A stretch of DNA of 64,000 nucleotides, taken from contig JAJEPU010000007.1 of NCBI GenBank assembly GCA_020686985.1, positions 1 to 64,000 on the forward strand, in the 5' to 3' direction. Source of the stretch: Brotaphodocola catenula. GTDB lineage: Bacteria; Bacillota; Clostridia; Lachnospirales; Lachnospiraceae. Position 1 is the first letter of the stretch. Each line of letters starts with the position of its first letter. Both the position numbers and the translations under genes were made by a program. Shown piece by piece: positions 1-8,244 of this stretch. The notes under the pieces were generated by a model. It did not search any database, had not been told where the DNA came from, and saw only the letters and a list, made by a program, of their open reading frames with translations.

Positions 1-327
1 CGCTGGAATATTGAAACAAGCTACTATGAACAGAAAACTTTCTGGTCTTTTTGTAACTATATGGTGCGAAGCTGTAAAGGAATTGAAATGCTGGTCAATC
101 TGATTAATATCAGTTACTGTGCCATGAAGATTCTACCCTATCAGAACGAACATTTTTCTCAATATCGCACAAAAAGTGTACAGGAGTTTCGTTTTGAATT
201 AAGTCAGGGTATTCGTAGTCAGATATTTTTTACCATTTTCGTCAAAAATATCGAAACACATATAAAATCAAATGCTATGATAAAGGCTTTAAAACAACTG
301 GCTTGCCAGCGCGTCTACCATTTATAA
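1..327 (+). pseudogene. IS4-type transposase, C-terminal fragment (cut by window edge)
   Basis: The frame is open from base 1 to a TAA at 325-327, so this is the 3' end of a longer gene beginning outside the window. The first residues, RWNIETSYYEQK, have the spacing R-x3-E-x6-K that is the signature around the last catalytic Glu of IS4-superfamily DDE transposases. About 108 residues are visible, so whether the gene is intact upstream cannot be told. A 17-base sequence just at its stop (326-342) recurs at 648-664, which may mark the element's end. Family membership is well supported; the exact IS is not identified. Confidence 0.75.
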
Positions 328-664
328 AGTTGTAAACTGGTGTAGGAACATACATAATAAAATGCAGTCAATGATTTTTTCGTTATTCCGGATAAAAAAT
401 GCTGATACAGAAACCGGATGGAATGTGCGGATTCCAAAGTCAGTATGGATAGTATCAGCAGAAACAAGGTATCTGCTGTTGGAACAGAAAAAGTTTCAAA
501 ATAAATCAAAAAATATTGATGAAGTCTACCAATCAGTGTTTTTTCGTTGTATAATGTTTTTGCCGTACAGGATCACTTTCTTTCATAATGTTTTAGGCAA
601 ACTCATTATACATCAGAAAGTCCTGTACGATATTTTTTATTTCAGAAAAAGTTGTAAAGTGGTG
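326..664. repeat. 17-bp imperfect direct repeat flanking 305 bp of non-coding DNA
   Basis: AAAGTTGTAAACTGGTG at 326-342 and AAAGTTGTAAAGTGGTG at 648-664 match at 16 of 17 bases in the same orientation. Between them are an 8-bp inverted repeat GCTGATAC/GTATCAGC (401-408/452-459) and no convincing gene: the one long frame (362-676) has no ribosome site and an unnatural composition. From 669 there are short repeats of ATTATTAATC. I read this as IS-derived or degenerate sequence; I see nothing else in 328-740. Confidence 0.5.
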
Positions 665-740
665 AATTATTACTAACCATTATTAATCATTATTAATCAT
701 GAGCAACTACTAGTAAAAGATTGAGTCTGCAAATCCGGTG

Positions 741-1049
741 TCAATTTCCACCGCATCCGCCACATCCATTGTTTCCACCACATCCACCACTCGGTCTTCC
801 CGGACCACCCGGACCTCCTGGACCTCCGCCCGGGAACGGGAATCGGTCATTGTCATTTCCTGTCTCGAAACCATCTCGAAAACCTTCCTCGTAGCCTTCC
901 CGGAAGCCATTGCGAAATGCCTGACGATTGCGGTTGTTCCAACCGTTGTTTCCGTTGCAGCCATTTCTGCATCCACCGCATCCACATCCGTTTGAGTTGA
1001 TTCCACATCCTCCGTTGCAACCATTTCCGCATCCATTGCATCCACACAT
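741..1049 (-). CDS. Cys/Gly-rich small protein with amphipathic FxxG repeats
   Basis: A 102-residue protein of unknown function. The start at 1049 is chosen because AAAGGAGC lies 7-8 bases upstream; a longer frame to 1082 has no such site. Residues 1-33 are a Cys-Gly-Asn run beginning MCGCNGCGNGCNGGCG. A central segment repeats a four-residue unit (FRNG FREG YEEG FRDG) and would form a charged amphipathic stretch. The C-terminal half is a collagen-like PGGGPGGPGGPG run, then a second Cys-Gly block ending GCGGCGGN. There is no signal peptide. The cysteine pattern would suit metal binding, disulfide crosslinking as in spore coat proteins, or a modified peptide precursor; nothing nearby decides between these. 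Confidence 0.6.
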   Translation of the reverse strand: MCGCNGCGNGCNGGCGINSNGCGCGGCRNGCNGNNGWNNRNRQAFRNGFREGYEEGFRDGFETGNDNDRFPFPGGGPGGPGGPGRPSGGCGGNNGCGGCGGN

Positions 1050-1235
1050 ATTTGAAAGCTCCTTTATTTGTCTTTGTAACATATCTTATGTGGACAGTTA
1101 GACATGTGTGAAAGACATGCTTTTTGAAATCTGCTGGGGTTAAAAAAGAGAACAAATTTAGAGTGGCGAAATGTACAAAAAAGATGGTTTAGATTTGTCT
1201 GAAGTGCCAGTTGCATTTCGAGGATAAGTATGGTA

Positions 1236-1284
1236 TTGTATACTTACAAGTTAATTGTATACAAGTCAAAAAGAATGTATACAA
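1236..1284 (+). promoter_or_regulatory. Three GntR-type operator candidates before the SDR gene
   Basis: TTGTATAC (1236-1243), the perfect palindrome TTGTATACAA (1255-1264) and ATGTATACAA (1275-1284) lie 33-80 bases upstream of the SDR start. Starts are 19-20 bases apart, about two helical turns, so bound dimers would sit on the same face. The core fits the TnGTnnACnA sites of FadR/FCD-type GntR regulators, and such a regulator is encoded by the next gene. Its binding here is inference. Confidence 0.6.
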
Positions 1285-1316
1285 AAATAAAAGCACGGAA
1301 AAGGAGAATAAACGAT

Positions 1317-2120
1317 ATGGATTACATCAATAACTATTCCCTGGAAGGTAAAGTAGCTCTGGTTACAGGAGCATCATACGGAATCGGTTTTGCAATCGCA
1401 ACCGCTATGGCTAGTGCAGGCGCAACGATCGTCTTCAATGATATCAAGCAGGAACTGGTAGATAAGGGTATCGCAGCTTACGAGGAGAAGGGCATCAAGG
1501 CTTACGGTTATGTATGTGACGTAACCAACGAGGATGCAGTCAATGAGATGGTTGCAAAGATCGAGAAGGAAGTTGGCGTCATTGATATTCTGGTAAACAA
1601 TGCCGGAATCATCAAGAGAATCCCGATGATCGAGATGTCCGCAAAGGATTTCCGTCAGGTAATCGACGTAGATCTGAATGCTCCGTTTATCGTTTCTAAG
1701 GCAGTTATCCCGAGCATGATCAAGAAGGGTCACGGAAAGATCATCAACATCTGCTCTATGATGTCTGAGTTCGGACGTGAGACTGTTTCTGCATACGCAG
1801 CAGCAAAGGGTGGCTTAAAGATGCTGACCAGAAATATCTGCTCTGAGTACGGCGAGTACAACATTCAGTGCAACGGTATTGGACCTGGTTATATCGCAAC
1901 TCCGCAGACCGCTCCGCTGAGAGAAAAACAGCCAGACGGTTCCAGACATCCGTTTGATCAGTTCATCGTTTCCAAGACCCCGGCAGGACGTTGGGGAGAG
2001 GCTTCCGATCTGGGTGGACCGGCAGTATTCCTTGCATCAGATGCATCTAACTTTGTAAATGGTCAGATCCTGTATGTAGATGGCGGAATTCAGGCATACA
2101 TCGGAAAACAGCCTTCATAA
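1317..2120 (+). CDS. Gluconate 5-dehydrogenase-like short-chain dehydrogenase
   Basis: A 267-residue classical SDR, likely cytosolic and NAD(P)-dependent, interconverting a 5-keto sugar acid and its alcohol (gluconate 5-dehydrogenase or 2-keto-3-deoxygluconate 5-dehydrogenase type). The nucleotide-binding motif TGASYGIG is near residue 18, NNAGI near 93, and the Ser-Tyr-Lys triad appears as INICSM, then YAAAKGG. The block from NICSM through SEFGRET resembles the Gno/IdnO branch more than generic SDRs. The start at 1317 has AAAAGGAG about 13 bases upstream; a longer frame from 1230 would run through the operator repeats. Codon use suggests high expression. Substrate is inferred from family and from the FCD regulator and uronate genes elsewhere in the window. 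Confidence 0.85.
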   Translation: MDYINNYSLEGKVALVTGASYGIGFAIATAMASAGATIVFNDIKQELVDKGIAAYEEKGIKAYGYVCDVTNEDAVNEMVAKIEKEVGVIDILVNNAGIIKRIPMIEMSAKDFRQVIDVDLNAPFIVSKAVIPSMIKKGHGKIINICSMMSEFGRETVSAYAAAKGGLKMLTRNICSEYGEYNIQCNGIGPGYIATPQTAPLREKQPDGSRHPFDQFIVSKTPAGRWGEASDLGGPAVFLASDASNFVNGQILYVDGGIQAYIGKQPS

Positions 2121-2170
2121 TGATTTCGTGAAAAATCCTGATACATGAAGCAGGTTTTCTCTTGAACAAC

Positions 2171-2230
2171 AAAAGCTCAAAGCTCTTTCTGCCGTCTTCG
2201 GATGACAGGAGGAGCTTTGTTTCGTTATTG
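2171..2230 (+). terminator. Intrinsic terminator after the SDR gene
   Basis: Outer stem CAAAGCTC (2178-2185) pairs with GAGCTTTG (2212-2219); an inner imperfect stem closes on a TTCG loop at 2197-2200. A moderately T-rich tail follows. It separates the SDR gene from the GntR gene. Confidence 0.7.
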
Positions 2231-2407
2231 TTATTGAGGAATGGAAGTGAACAAAAAAGAAAGATTTGCATTTCCGGCATTATTCTTGTAAAATAGTAGG
2301 GATTTCGTAGAAATTTTCATTAAGAAAAAATACCGGAGACGGGTTCTGGAAATAAATATGGAAAACGAATATTGGGAATGGTGGAAGTGAAGGAGTGAGT
2401 GACAGCT

Positions 2408-3121
2408 ATGGGTGAGAAGTGTCTGAAGAATCGCGGGGATTATGTGTTTGATACCTTAAAAAAAGAAATTTTGAAACTGGAATTGAAACCGGGACAGGCG
2501 ATCAGTGAAAATGAGATCTGTGCTCGTTTTGATGTTTCGAGAACGCCGGTTCGCGAGGCGTTGCGCAGACTTCAGGAGCAGGGGTTTGTCCGCACAGTCC
2601 CGTATTCAGGGACGTATGTGACACTTCTGAATCTGGATGACATTCGCCAGATGATCTACATGCGAATCGCAGTGGAGCTGATGGTGATGAAGGATTTTAT
2701 GCAGGTTGCCACTCCGCTTCTTTTGGAGGAGGTTCGTCACCAGATCCGCTGTCAGGAACTTCTGATTCAGCAGGCAAAATTTGAGCCGGAAGAATTTTAT
2801 GCGATGGACGATCAGATGCATATGGTATGGTTCTCCGCGACGGGAAGACTTAAACTTTGGACGGTCATTCAGGCACAACAGCTTCATTATACGCGTTTTC
2901 GGATGCTTGATTTTGTGACAGAGACAGATTTTACCCGTATCATCCGGGAGCATGCGGGGCTTTTAGATATGCTGGAAAAACGAGATACACACGATTTGGA
3001 AAAGGCATTGAAAAAGCATTTGTCCATTAGCATGACGAGGATGAAACATGCGATTGAGGTGGAGTATCGAAATTATTTTGAACCGGACAGCATTGATTTT
3101 GAGGAAAATCGGTTGTTGTAG
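2408..3121 (+). CDS. GntR-family transcriptional regulator, FCD (FadR) type
   Basis: A 237-residue DNA-binding regulator. Residues 8-75 form the GntR winged helix, with the signature ISENEICARFDVSRTPVREALRRL. The rest is an all-helical FCD domain with a likely metal site formed by D-x3-H (DDQMH), a later H in EHAG and one in KKHLS. FCD regulators typically bind sugar acids or other small carboxylates. The start is uncertain: AAGGAG (2390-2395) is 12 bases from ATG 2408 and only 3 from GTG 2399. It follows the SDR gene after a terminator and probably controls it through the TTGTATACAA sites at 1236-1284. Confidence 0.88.
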   Translation: MGEKCLKNRGDYVFDTLKKEILKLELKPGQAISENEICARFDVSRTPVREALRRLQEQGFVRTVPYSGTYVTLLNLDDIRQMIYMRIAVELMVMKDFMQVATPLLLEEVRHQIRCQELLIQQAKFEPEEFYAMDDQMHMVWFSATGRLKLWTVIQAQQLHYTRFRMLDFVTETDFTRIIREHAGLLDMLEKRDTHDLEKALKKHLSISMTRMKHAIEVEYRNYFEPDSIDFEENRLL

Positions 3122-3196
3122 GACGAGAACGATATTGAATAAATCAGGTGATATGAAAAATCAAAAGTGAAAAATGAAAAGTGCAAAATGATAGAG

Positions 3197-3244
3197 AAAA
3201 CAGGGGATTTTATCACGCAGAGAGGATGTTCTCCTGTTTTTTAT
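3197..3244 (+). terminator. Intrinsic terminator after the GntR gene
   Basis: AAAACAGG (3197-3204) pairs with CCTGTTTT (3233-3240), and the T-run continues to 3242. The rest of 3122-3433 is AT-rich; I see no gene there and no convincing further signal. Confidence 0.7.
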
Positions 3245-3433
3245 ATCAATCGAAATTAGGTGATATTATTAATTGGTATTAAGTGGCATCAATCAAATTT
3301 TCTTCATAAATTCTTTCGGATTCTTCGGTTGCATATCCAGACTGATTATTATAAGATAAGAGAGTAGTAACACTTCAAAAACGGAGTGGTTGCGATTTCT
3401 TTGGGGACAATAAAAATATTTGGAGATATCATT

Positions 3434-4186
3434 TTGAAAATCAGATTATCGGGCAGAAAATCACTTTTGCTGATTTTTTTGTTACTGTCATTTTTACTGC
3501 TGATTTTTTTTGGCGTACTCATTTATATGAAAAAGATTAATATCAATCAATTCTGGGTAAAACAATATTCCATACATGGGATCGATGTCTCCCATCATCA
3601 GGGAGAGATTGACTGGAAAAAATTAAAGGAAGAAAAGGTACAGTTCGCTTATATCAAGGCGACTGAGGGAAGTGGTCATGTGGATGACCAGTTTGAGGAC
3701 AACCGCAAACTGGCGCAGGCGGTTGGAATCCACACGGGAGCCTATCATTTTTTCAGTTTTGAGAGTGCTCCGGAGACGCAGGCAAAAATTTATATGGAGA
3801 CAGTCGGAGATCTAGTCGGACAGATGATTCCGGCCGTGGATGTGGAGTACTATGCGCTTGGGAATGCAAAAATGCCGGAGCCGGAGGAGATTGCCTCCTC
3901 CCTGCAAAGGTTTCTTGACATTTTGGAAGAACATTATGGAAAGAAGCCTGTGATTTATACCACATACAAGTTCTATTTCCGTTATATTCGCGGGAAATTT
4001 TCGGACTACCCGTTGTGGATTCGCAACACTTATTATCCACCTCTCGACATCGCTGGATGGTCTTTCTGGCAGTATTGTGATGAGGGACGATTTGAGGGTG
4101 TTGCGGACCAGAAAGGCGATGTGGATCTGGATGTATTTCGGGGAACAGAGGTGGAATTTCAGAAGTTTTTTGTTCAGCAGAAATGA
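3434..4186 (+). CDS. Membrane-anchored GH25 lysozyme-like muramidase
   Basis: A 250-residue cell-wall hydrolase predicted to cleave the N-acetylmuramic acid to N-acetylglucosamine bond in peptidoglycan. A basic start followed by a Leu/Ile/Phe-rich segment (about residues 8-31) is a signal anchor. The GH25 domain follows, with GIDVSHHQGEIDW (first catalytic Asp), YIKATEG, the acidic pair in PAVDVEYY, and the late WSFWQYC strand typical of the family. The TTG at 3434 is chosen because TGGAG lies 8 bases upstream and it places the anchor at the N-terminus; a GTG at 3386 is possible but its purine run abuts the codon. No cell-wall-binding repeats are present. Confidence 0.85.
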   Translation: MKIRLSGRKSLLLIFLLLSFLLLIFFGVLIYMKKININQFWVKQYSIHGIDVSHHQGEIDWKKLKEEKVQFAYIKATEGSGHVDDQFEDNRKLAQAVGIHTGAYHFFSFESAPETQAKIYMETVGDLVGQMIPAVDVEYYALGNAKMPEPEEIASSLQRFLDILEEHYGKKPVIYTTYKFYFRYIRGKFSDYPLWIRNTYYPPLDIAGWSFWQYCDEGRFEGVADQKGDVDLDVFRGTEVEFQKFFVQQK

Positions 4187-4247
4187 TGAATCTGGAAAAT
4201 AATCAGTAAACAACAGGGAGAGTTAACGGGAAGACAGAAAGAAAACG

Positions 4248-4697
4248 ATGAGCAATTTACAGGACGTTAATGAGATAAAAGAGATTAAAGAGATTAGAGA
4301 AAATAGTGGAGCTGATAAAAAAATCAGAGCGCTTAGTGAAATCAGTGAAAGAAAAGAAATCAGCGAAAGAAAAGAAGTTGGGAAAATTTTGGAAATTTAC
4401 GAGGCGGATTTCGGATGCGAGGGGCGACCGGACGGACAGGAGACGATGGTGATGGTTTGCTTGAAATCTGAGAAATCCGGCTTGGAGCATACGATTCAGA
4501 TAAGAGATTCTTACTTGGATGAGAAAGGAATTTGTGAGGGGGATCTTGTCTGTTGGGCAAAAAGGGAGAATGGGACGATCGATCCTGTTTCTTTGGAAAA
4601 GTCCGAGATTGAACTTGAAAAAATCAATTTCAGGCAAATCGGACAAGGTACACGAGAGAAGAACGAGACAGAAGAACTGGTGGAGGAAACACGTTAG
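4248..4697 (+). CDS. Unrecognised protein with N-terminal charged repeats
   Basis: A 149-residue soluble protein I do not recognise. Residues 9-17 repeat E-I-K/R (EIKEIKEIRE), and residues 31-43 repeat EISERKEISERKE. Both come from purine-rich tandem DNA between 4268 and 4378. After about residue 45 the composition becomes normal, with predicted strands (KILEIYEADFGCEG, ETMVMVCLKSE) suggesting a compact beta domain of about 75 residues. Its stop codon directly abuts the ATG of the transglutaminase-like gene, so the two are probably cotranslated. The repeat length may vary between strains. Confidence 0.6.
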   Translation: MSNLQDVNEIKEIKEIRENSGADKKIRALSEISERKEISERKEVGKILEIYEADFGCEGRPDGQETMVMVCLKSEKSGLEHTIQIRDSYLDEKGICEGDLVCWAKRENGTIDPVSLEKSEIELEKINFRQIGQGTREKNETEELVEETR

Positions 4698-5792
4698 ATG
4701 GAGGCATATTATTACAGCAAGATGAATCGGGAATGTCAGGTGGTTTATCGGGCGATGAAACAGGGATTTGAGAGCCTGGCAGAATCTTTTCAAGTCCCGC
4801 GTCTTGAGGGACGTCTGCTCCACGAGGTGTTTTTCCAGTTGCGTCTGGACCATCCGGAGATCTTTTGGGTTTCCGGTTTTAAGTACAAGTATTATCAGGA
4901 TTCTCCGAATTTGATTATGATTCCGGAGTATTTGTTTGAGAAGAATAAGATTCAGGAACACCAGAAGGCATTGAAGGCGCGCGTGGAGAAACTTGTGCAC
5001 CCCGCGCAGAAGATGAGCGAGTGGGAGAAAGAGAAATATATCCATGATTTTATCTGCGAGAACGTCCGTTATGATAAGTTAAAAAAGCCGTACTCCCATG
5101 AAATTATTGGACCGCTCGGACAGGGGGTTGGTGTCTGCGAGGGCATTGCAAAGTCGGTGAAAGTGCTTTGCGATGCGCTGGGAGTCTGGTGCATGATTGC
5201 ACTCTGCGGAAACAATCCGGAGAAGGGAATCAAGTATCGCCATACATGGAATATCGTGAGGATCAATGGAACGTATTATCATCTCGATGTGACGTTTGAC
5301 AACAGCTTGAGCAGAGAGAAAAAGTATGGAGATGGGACGAGAGGAGCAGGCGGAAAAGATGCCGGAGCGAAAGCGGGGGAGAAAATTCGCTATGATTATT
5401 TCAATCTGGATGACAAGGCGGTATTTCGAGATCACGAACCGCTGATTGCGCCAGCGCCCTCCTGTACAGATGGAGATCATTTCTACTATCGGGAAAAGAA
5501 ACTTTCATTCACGAAGGTGGAGGATGTCTATAAGCGGGCACAGCAGACAGCGAAAAAGGGAAAAGAATTTACGTTTCATTGGAGAGGCGGTTATCTGACG
5601 AAGGCTGTGCTCGAGGAATTGCTTGAGTGCATGGCAAAGGCGGGAACAGAGAGACAGAAAAAAGCGAAACTCAGCTTGAACTGGTCACAGGCGGTAATGC
5701 GCCTTTCCTATGTGCCGGATGAGACGAGATCTCCGGAGGAGCTTGCGCAGATGGTGACGATGGAAGATGCAAACGAAGGAGAGCAGGAGTGA
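4698..5792 (+). CDS. Transglutaminase-like (papain-fold) domain protein, cytosolic
   Basis: A 364-residue protein with a transglutaminase core domain in its centre. The thiol triad is visible: Cys in QGVGVCEGIAKS (about residue 149), His in YRHTWNIV (about 179) and Asp in YYHLDVTFD (about 194). Bacterial members may be proteases, amidases or crosslinkers, so the reaction is not assigned. There is no signal peptide or membrane segment, which is unusual beside a wall hydrolase. An Ala/Gly/Lys linker (about residues 215-230) separates the core from a C-terminal region of unknown fold. The start abuts the preceding stop and the end overlaps the next start as TGATG, indicating an operon. Confidence 0.75.
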   Translation: MEAYYYSKMNRECQVVYRAMKQGFESLAESFQVPRLEGRLLHEVFFQLRLDHPEIFWVSGFKYKYYQDSPNLIMIPEYLFEKNKIQEHQKALKARVEKLVHPAQKMSEWEKEKYIHDFICENVRYDKLKKPYSHEIIGPLGQGVGVCEGIAKSVKVLCDALGVWCMIALCGNNPEKGIKYRHTWNIVRINGTYYHLDVTFDNSLSREKKYGDGTRGAGGKDAGAKAGEKIRYDYFNLDDKAVFRDHEPLIAPAPSCTDGDHFYYREKKLSFTKVEDVYKRAQQTAKKGKEFTFHWRGGYLTKAVLEELLECMAKAGTERQKKAKLSLNWSQAVMRLSYVPDETRSPEELAQMVTMEDANEGEQE

Positions 5793-6880
5793 TGAAAGTG
5801 ATAGAAGCGATAGATCCGTTTAGACGATTGGAACAGCTTCTTGCACAGGATCAATTTGAGCTTCTGCTGGAAGAAGAGAACGAGCAGAAAGAAGAACAGG
5901 AAAAGCAAAAAAATCAGGGCGAAAATCAGGAAGAAGACCACGAACAAAATCAAGAAAAAAACCAGAAGGAAAAGAGAGAAAAACAGAGAGAAAAACGCCG
6001 TGATCTCCGCCTTGTTTATCTGATGAACGATGCGACGGAAAGTTTTCTTGTCTTTGAACATGCGGTGATTACGGGAATATATCAGGCGGATTACGAGGGC
6101 GAGTTAGAGGCTTCGCTGGAATGTCAGGAAGACGCGGAGAGCCCGTATATTCTGATTGTTCGTCAGGGTGACAGTGTGGTGACGATTTTCTTCCGGGATT
6201 TAAAATTTGAATGTCATCTATATGATTACGGGCAGATCGGACATTTCTGGGTCAGCGGATATGAGTATTTGCGCCAGTTGGAGTATCGGATTGCAATTTT
6301 GAGGGACAAGTGTGAGTACCTAGGGGAGGATTTTTGTACGGATGAGGAGAGAAAATTTGCGTCTCTGGCACACTTTCCGCCCCTCAATCACACGAACTAT
6401 CCGGCAGTTCCGGAGCGCTATCTCGTACCGCAGGAGGAACCGTGGATTCCGACTGAGCAGGCGATCTCTGTCATGGAGGAGCTTGCAGGAGAGGCGGGGG
6501 ATCGCAGATTTCTGTACCTTCTCAAAGTTTATCGCAGGCATTCGGGCAGGATGATGGCGCGTTTTCTTGCAATGCTTTTACATACAAATGCCCATGCAAA
6601 AGTGACGGATCTTTTGGAGGCACATCTCAGACGGAGTGCAGGAGTTTATCCGAAGCGATCATTTGGAAAATCGGCGGATGCCTGTTTTGAGGCTGCAATG
6701 TCGAAGGCGAAACGCAGGCAGGAGGAGCTAGAAAAGCAGGGCGTACACTCGATGATTTTGAGAGAAGAACCATTTGAGATTGCGAGAGATTCGATTGGAT
6801 TTACCGCCTATCTGATGATCTGGAAACCGGGGTGGATCAACCGTCGAACGGAGATTGAAAAATGGGAGGGACAGTGCTGA
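5792..6880 (+). CDS. Unrecognised protein with a Glu/Gln/Lys tract
   Basis: A 362-residue protein whose family I cannot name. Start 5792 overlaps the preceding TGA by one base and lies 10 bases after AAGGAG. Residues 25-70 are a run of Glu, Gln, Lys and Asn from A-rich repetitive DNA (5868-6000) and are probably a disordered or helical linker. After it comes a mixed alpha/beta region containing LRLVYLMNDATESFLVFEHAVITGIY, then a helical C-terminal part around LYLLKVYRRHSGRMMARFLAML. No membrane segment or catalytic motif is evident. Its conserved position between the transglutaminase-like gene and nhaC is the only functional hint. Confidence 0.6.
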   Translation: MKVIEAIDPFRRLEQLLAQDQFELLLEEENEQKEEQEKQKNQGENQEEDHEQNQEKNQKEKREKQREKRRDLRLVYLMNDATESFLVFEHAVITGIYQADYEGELEASLECQEDAESPYILIVRQGDSVVTIFFRDLKFECHLYDYGQIGHFWVSGYEYLRQLEYRIAILRDKCEYLGEDFCTDEERKFASLAHFPPLNHTNYPAVPERYLVPQEEPWIPTEQAISVMEELAGEAGDRRFLYLLKVYRRHSGRMMARFLAMLLHTNAHAKVTDLLEAHLRRSAGVYPKRSFGKSADACFEAAMSKAKRRQEELEKQGVHSMILREEPFEIARDSIGFTAYLMIWKPGWINRRTEIEKWEGQC

Positions 6881-6881
6881 G

Positions 6882-8213
6882 ATGGAAGCGATTGCACTTG
6901 GCCTGTTTTCGGCAGGTCTTTTGGCTTGTGTGTTTACCGGAAAATCGATTCTGCTTGCGATGATGTTCGGGTATGTACTCTTCTTCGGATACGGGATTGT
7001 GCGTCATCACAGCGCAGGGCAGATGGTTCGCTGTTCGCTTGGCGGGATTCGCACGGTGAAGAACATTTTGATTACGTTTCTTCTGATCGGAATGATCACG
7101 GCGATCTGGCGAGGCAGTGGAACGATTGCCCTGCTTGTCTGTGAGGCATCACGTTTTTGCTCGCCATCAGCGATTCTTCTCGTGACATTTCTGATGTGCT
7201 GTCTGATCTCTGTGCTCACAGGAACCTCGTTTGGAAGCACGGCGACGATGGGTGTGATCTGTGTGACGATTGCAAACAGCATGGGCGTTCCAATTTTTTA
7301 TACCGGCGGAGCCGTGCTTGCGGGTGTCTTTTTCGGGGATCGCTGTTCTCCGATGTCAACGAGTGCCCTTCTTGTGAGTGAATTGACAAAGACTGATATT
7401 TTTAAGAATATCGGAAAGATGGTAAAAACCTCGGTTGTTCCGTTTGTTTTGACCTGTCTGATTTACTGGAAACTCGGACAGACTTACACATCGGGAGCTG
7501 GAAGTATCGCGATTGAGGAAATTTTGCGGTCCTATTATGATCTCTCCTGGGTCGTTGTGCTCCCTGCGGTGATTGTGATTTTGTTTTCTGTGTTCAAGCA
7601 GAATGTAAAAATTACCCTGCTCGTCAGCAGTCTGAGTGGAATTCTGATTGCTGGCTTTGTTCAGCACCTCGCTCCGGCGCAGATCGTACATCTTTGCGTG
7701 TTTGGATTTTCTGCGGAGAGCGCCGAGGTCGCCACCTTTATGAATGGAGGGGGACTGCTCTCGATGACACGCGTCTTTCTGATTGTATGTATCTCCTCAT
7801 GCTATGCGGGGATTTTCAAGGAGACGCATTTTCTGGATCATCTTCAGGATGGAATCCTTCGATTGGGTGAAAAAATCACGCCGTTTGGTGCGGTTTTGCT
7901 GACCTCGATTGTGACAAGTGCGATTGCCTGCAACCAGACTCTCTCGATTATGCTGACGCATCAACTCTGTGGACCTGTGGTTGAAAATCAGGAGGAGCTG
8001 GCGATTGATCTGGAAAATACGGCAGTCGTCGTTGCACCGCTGATCCCGTGGTCGATAGCCGGGGCAGTTCCGCTTGCGACGGTTGGAGCGCCGGAGAGCT
8101 GTTTAATCACAGCTGTGTATCTGTATCTGATTCCGCTCTGGAATCTGGCAGTGCAGGCAATGCACCATCGGTCACGCCATGATCGATCCCGCTATGCATC
8201 GGGGAATGCATAA
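6882..8213 (+). CDS. NhaC-family Na+/H+ antiporter-like transporter
   Basis: A 443-residue polytopic membrane protein with roughly ten to twelve hydrophobic segments. Family hallmarks are LTGTSFGSTATMG (about residues 111-123) and GGAVLAGVFFGDRCSPMSTSALL (about 142-164), the region holding the conserved Asp thought to take part in ion exchange. A late segment, LIPWSIAGAVPLATVGAP, is also typical. NhaC-fold proteins include Na+/H+, malate/lactate and amino-acid exchangers, so the substrate is open. ATG 6882 is two bases after the previous stop and follows GGGAGG; an upstream in-frame TTG at 6855 lies inside the previous gene. It is the last gene of the 3.4-8.2 kb run. Confidence 0.85.
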   Translation: MEAIALGLFSAGLLACVFTGKSILLAMMFGYVLFFGYGIVRHHSAGQMVRCSLGGIRTVKNILITFLLIGMITAIWRGSGTIALLVCEASRFCSPSAILLVTFLMCCLISVLTGTSFGSTATMGVICVTIANSMGVPIFYTGGAVLAGVFFGDRCSPMSTSALLVSELTKTDIFKNIGKMVKTSVVPFVLTCLIYWKLGQTYTSGAGSIAIEEILRSYYDLSWVVVLPAVIVILFSVFKQNVKITLLVSSLSGILIAGFVQHLAPAQIVHLCVFGFSAESAEVATFMNGGGLLSMTRVFLIVCISSCYAGIFKETHFLDHLQDGILRLGEKITPFGAVLLTSIVTSAIACNQTLSIMLTHQLCGPVVENQEELAIDLENTAVVVAPLIPWSIAGAVPLATVGAPESCLITAVYLYLIPLWNLAVQAMHHRSRHDRSRYASGNA

Positions 8214-8244
8214 AGCTGCCTTTGTATCGTTGAGCGCGGTCAGT

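Noticed and set aside
362..676. Open frame of 104 codons after the transposase fragment
   Set aside because: No ribosome site, aromatic-rich unnatural composition, and it spans inverted and direct repeats.
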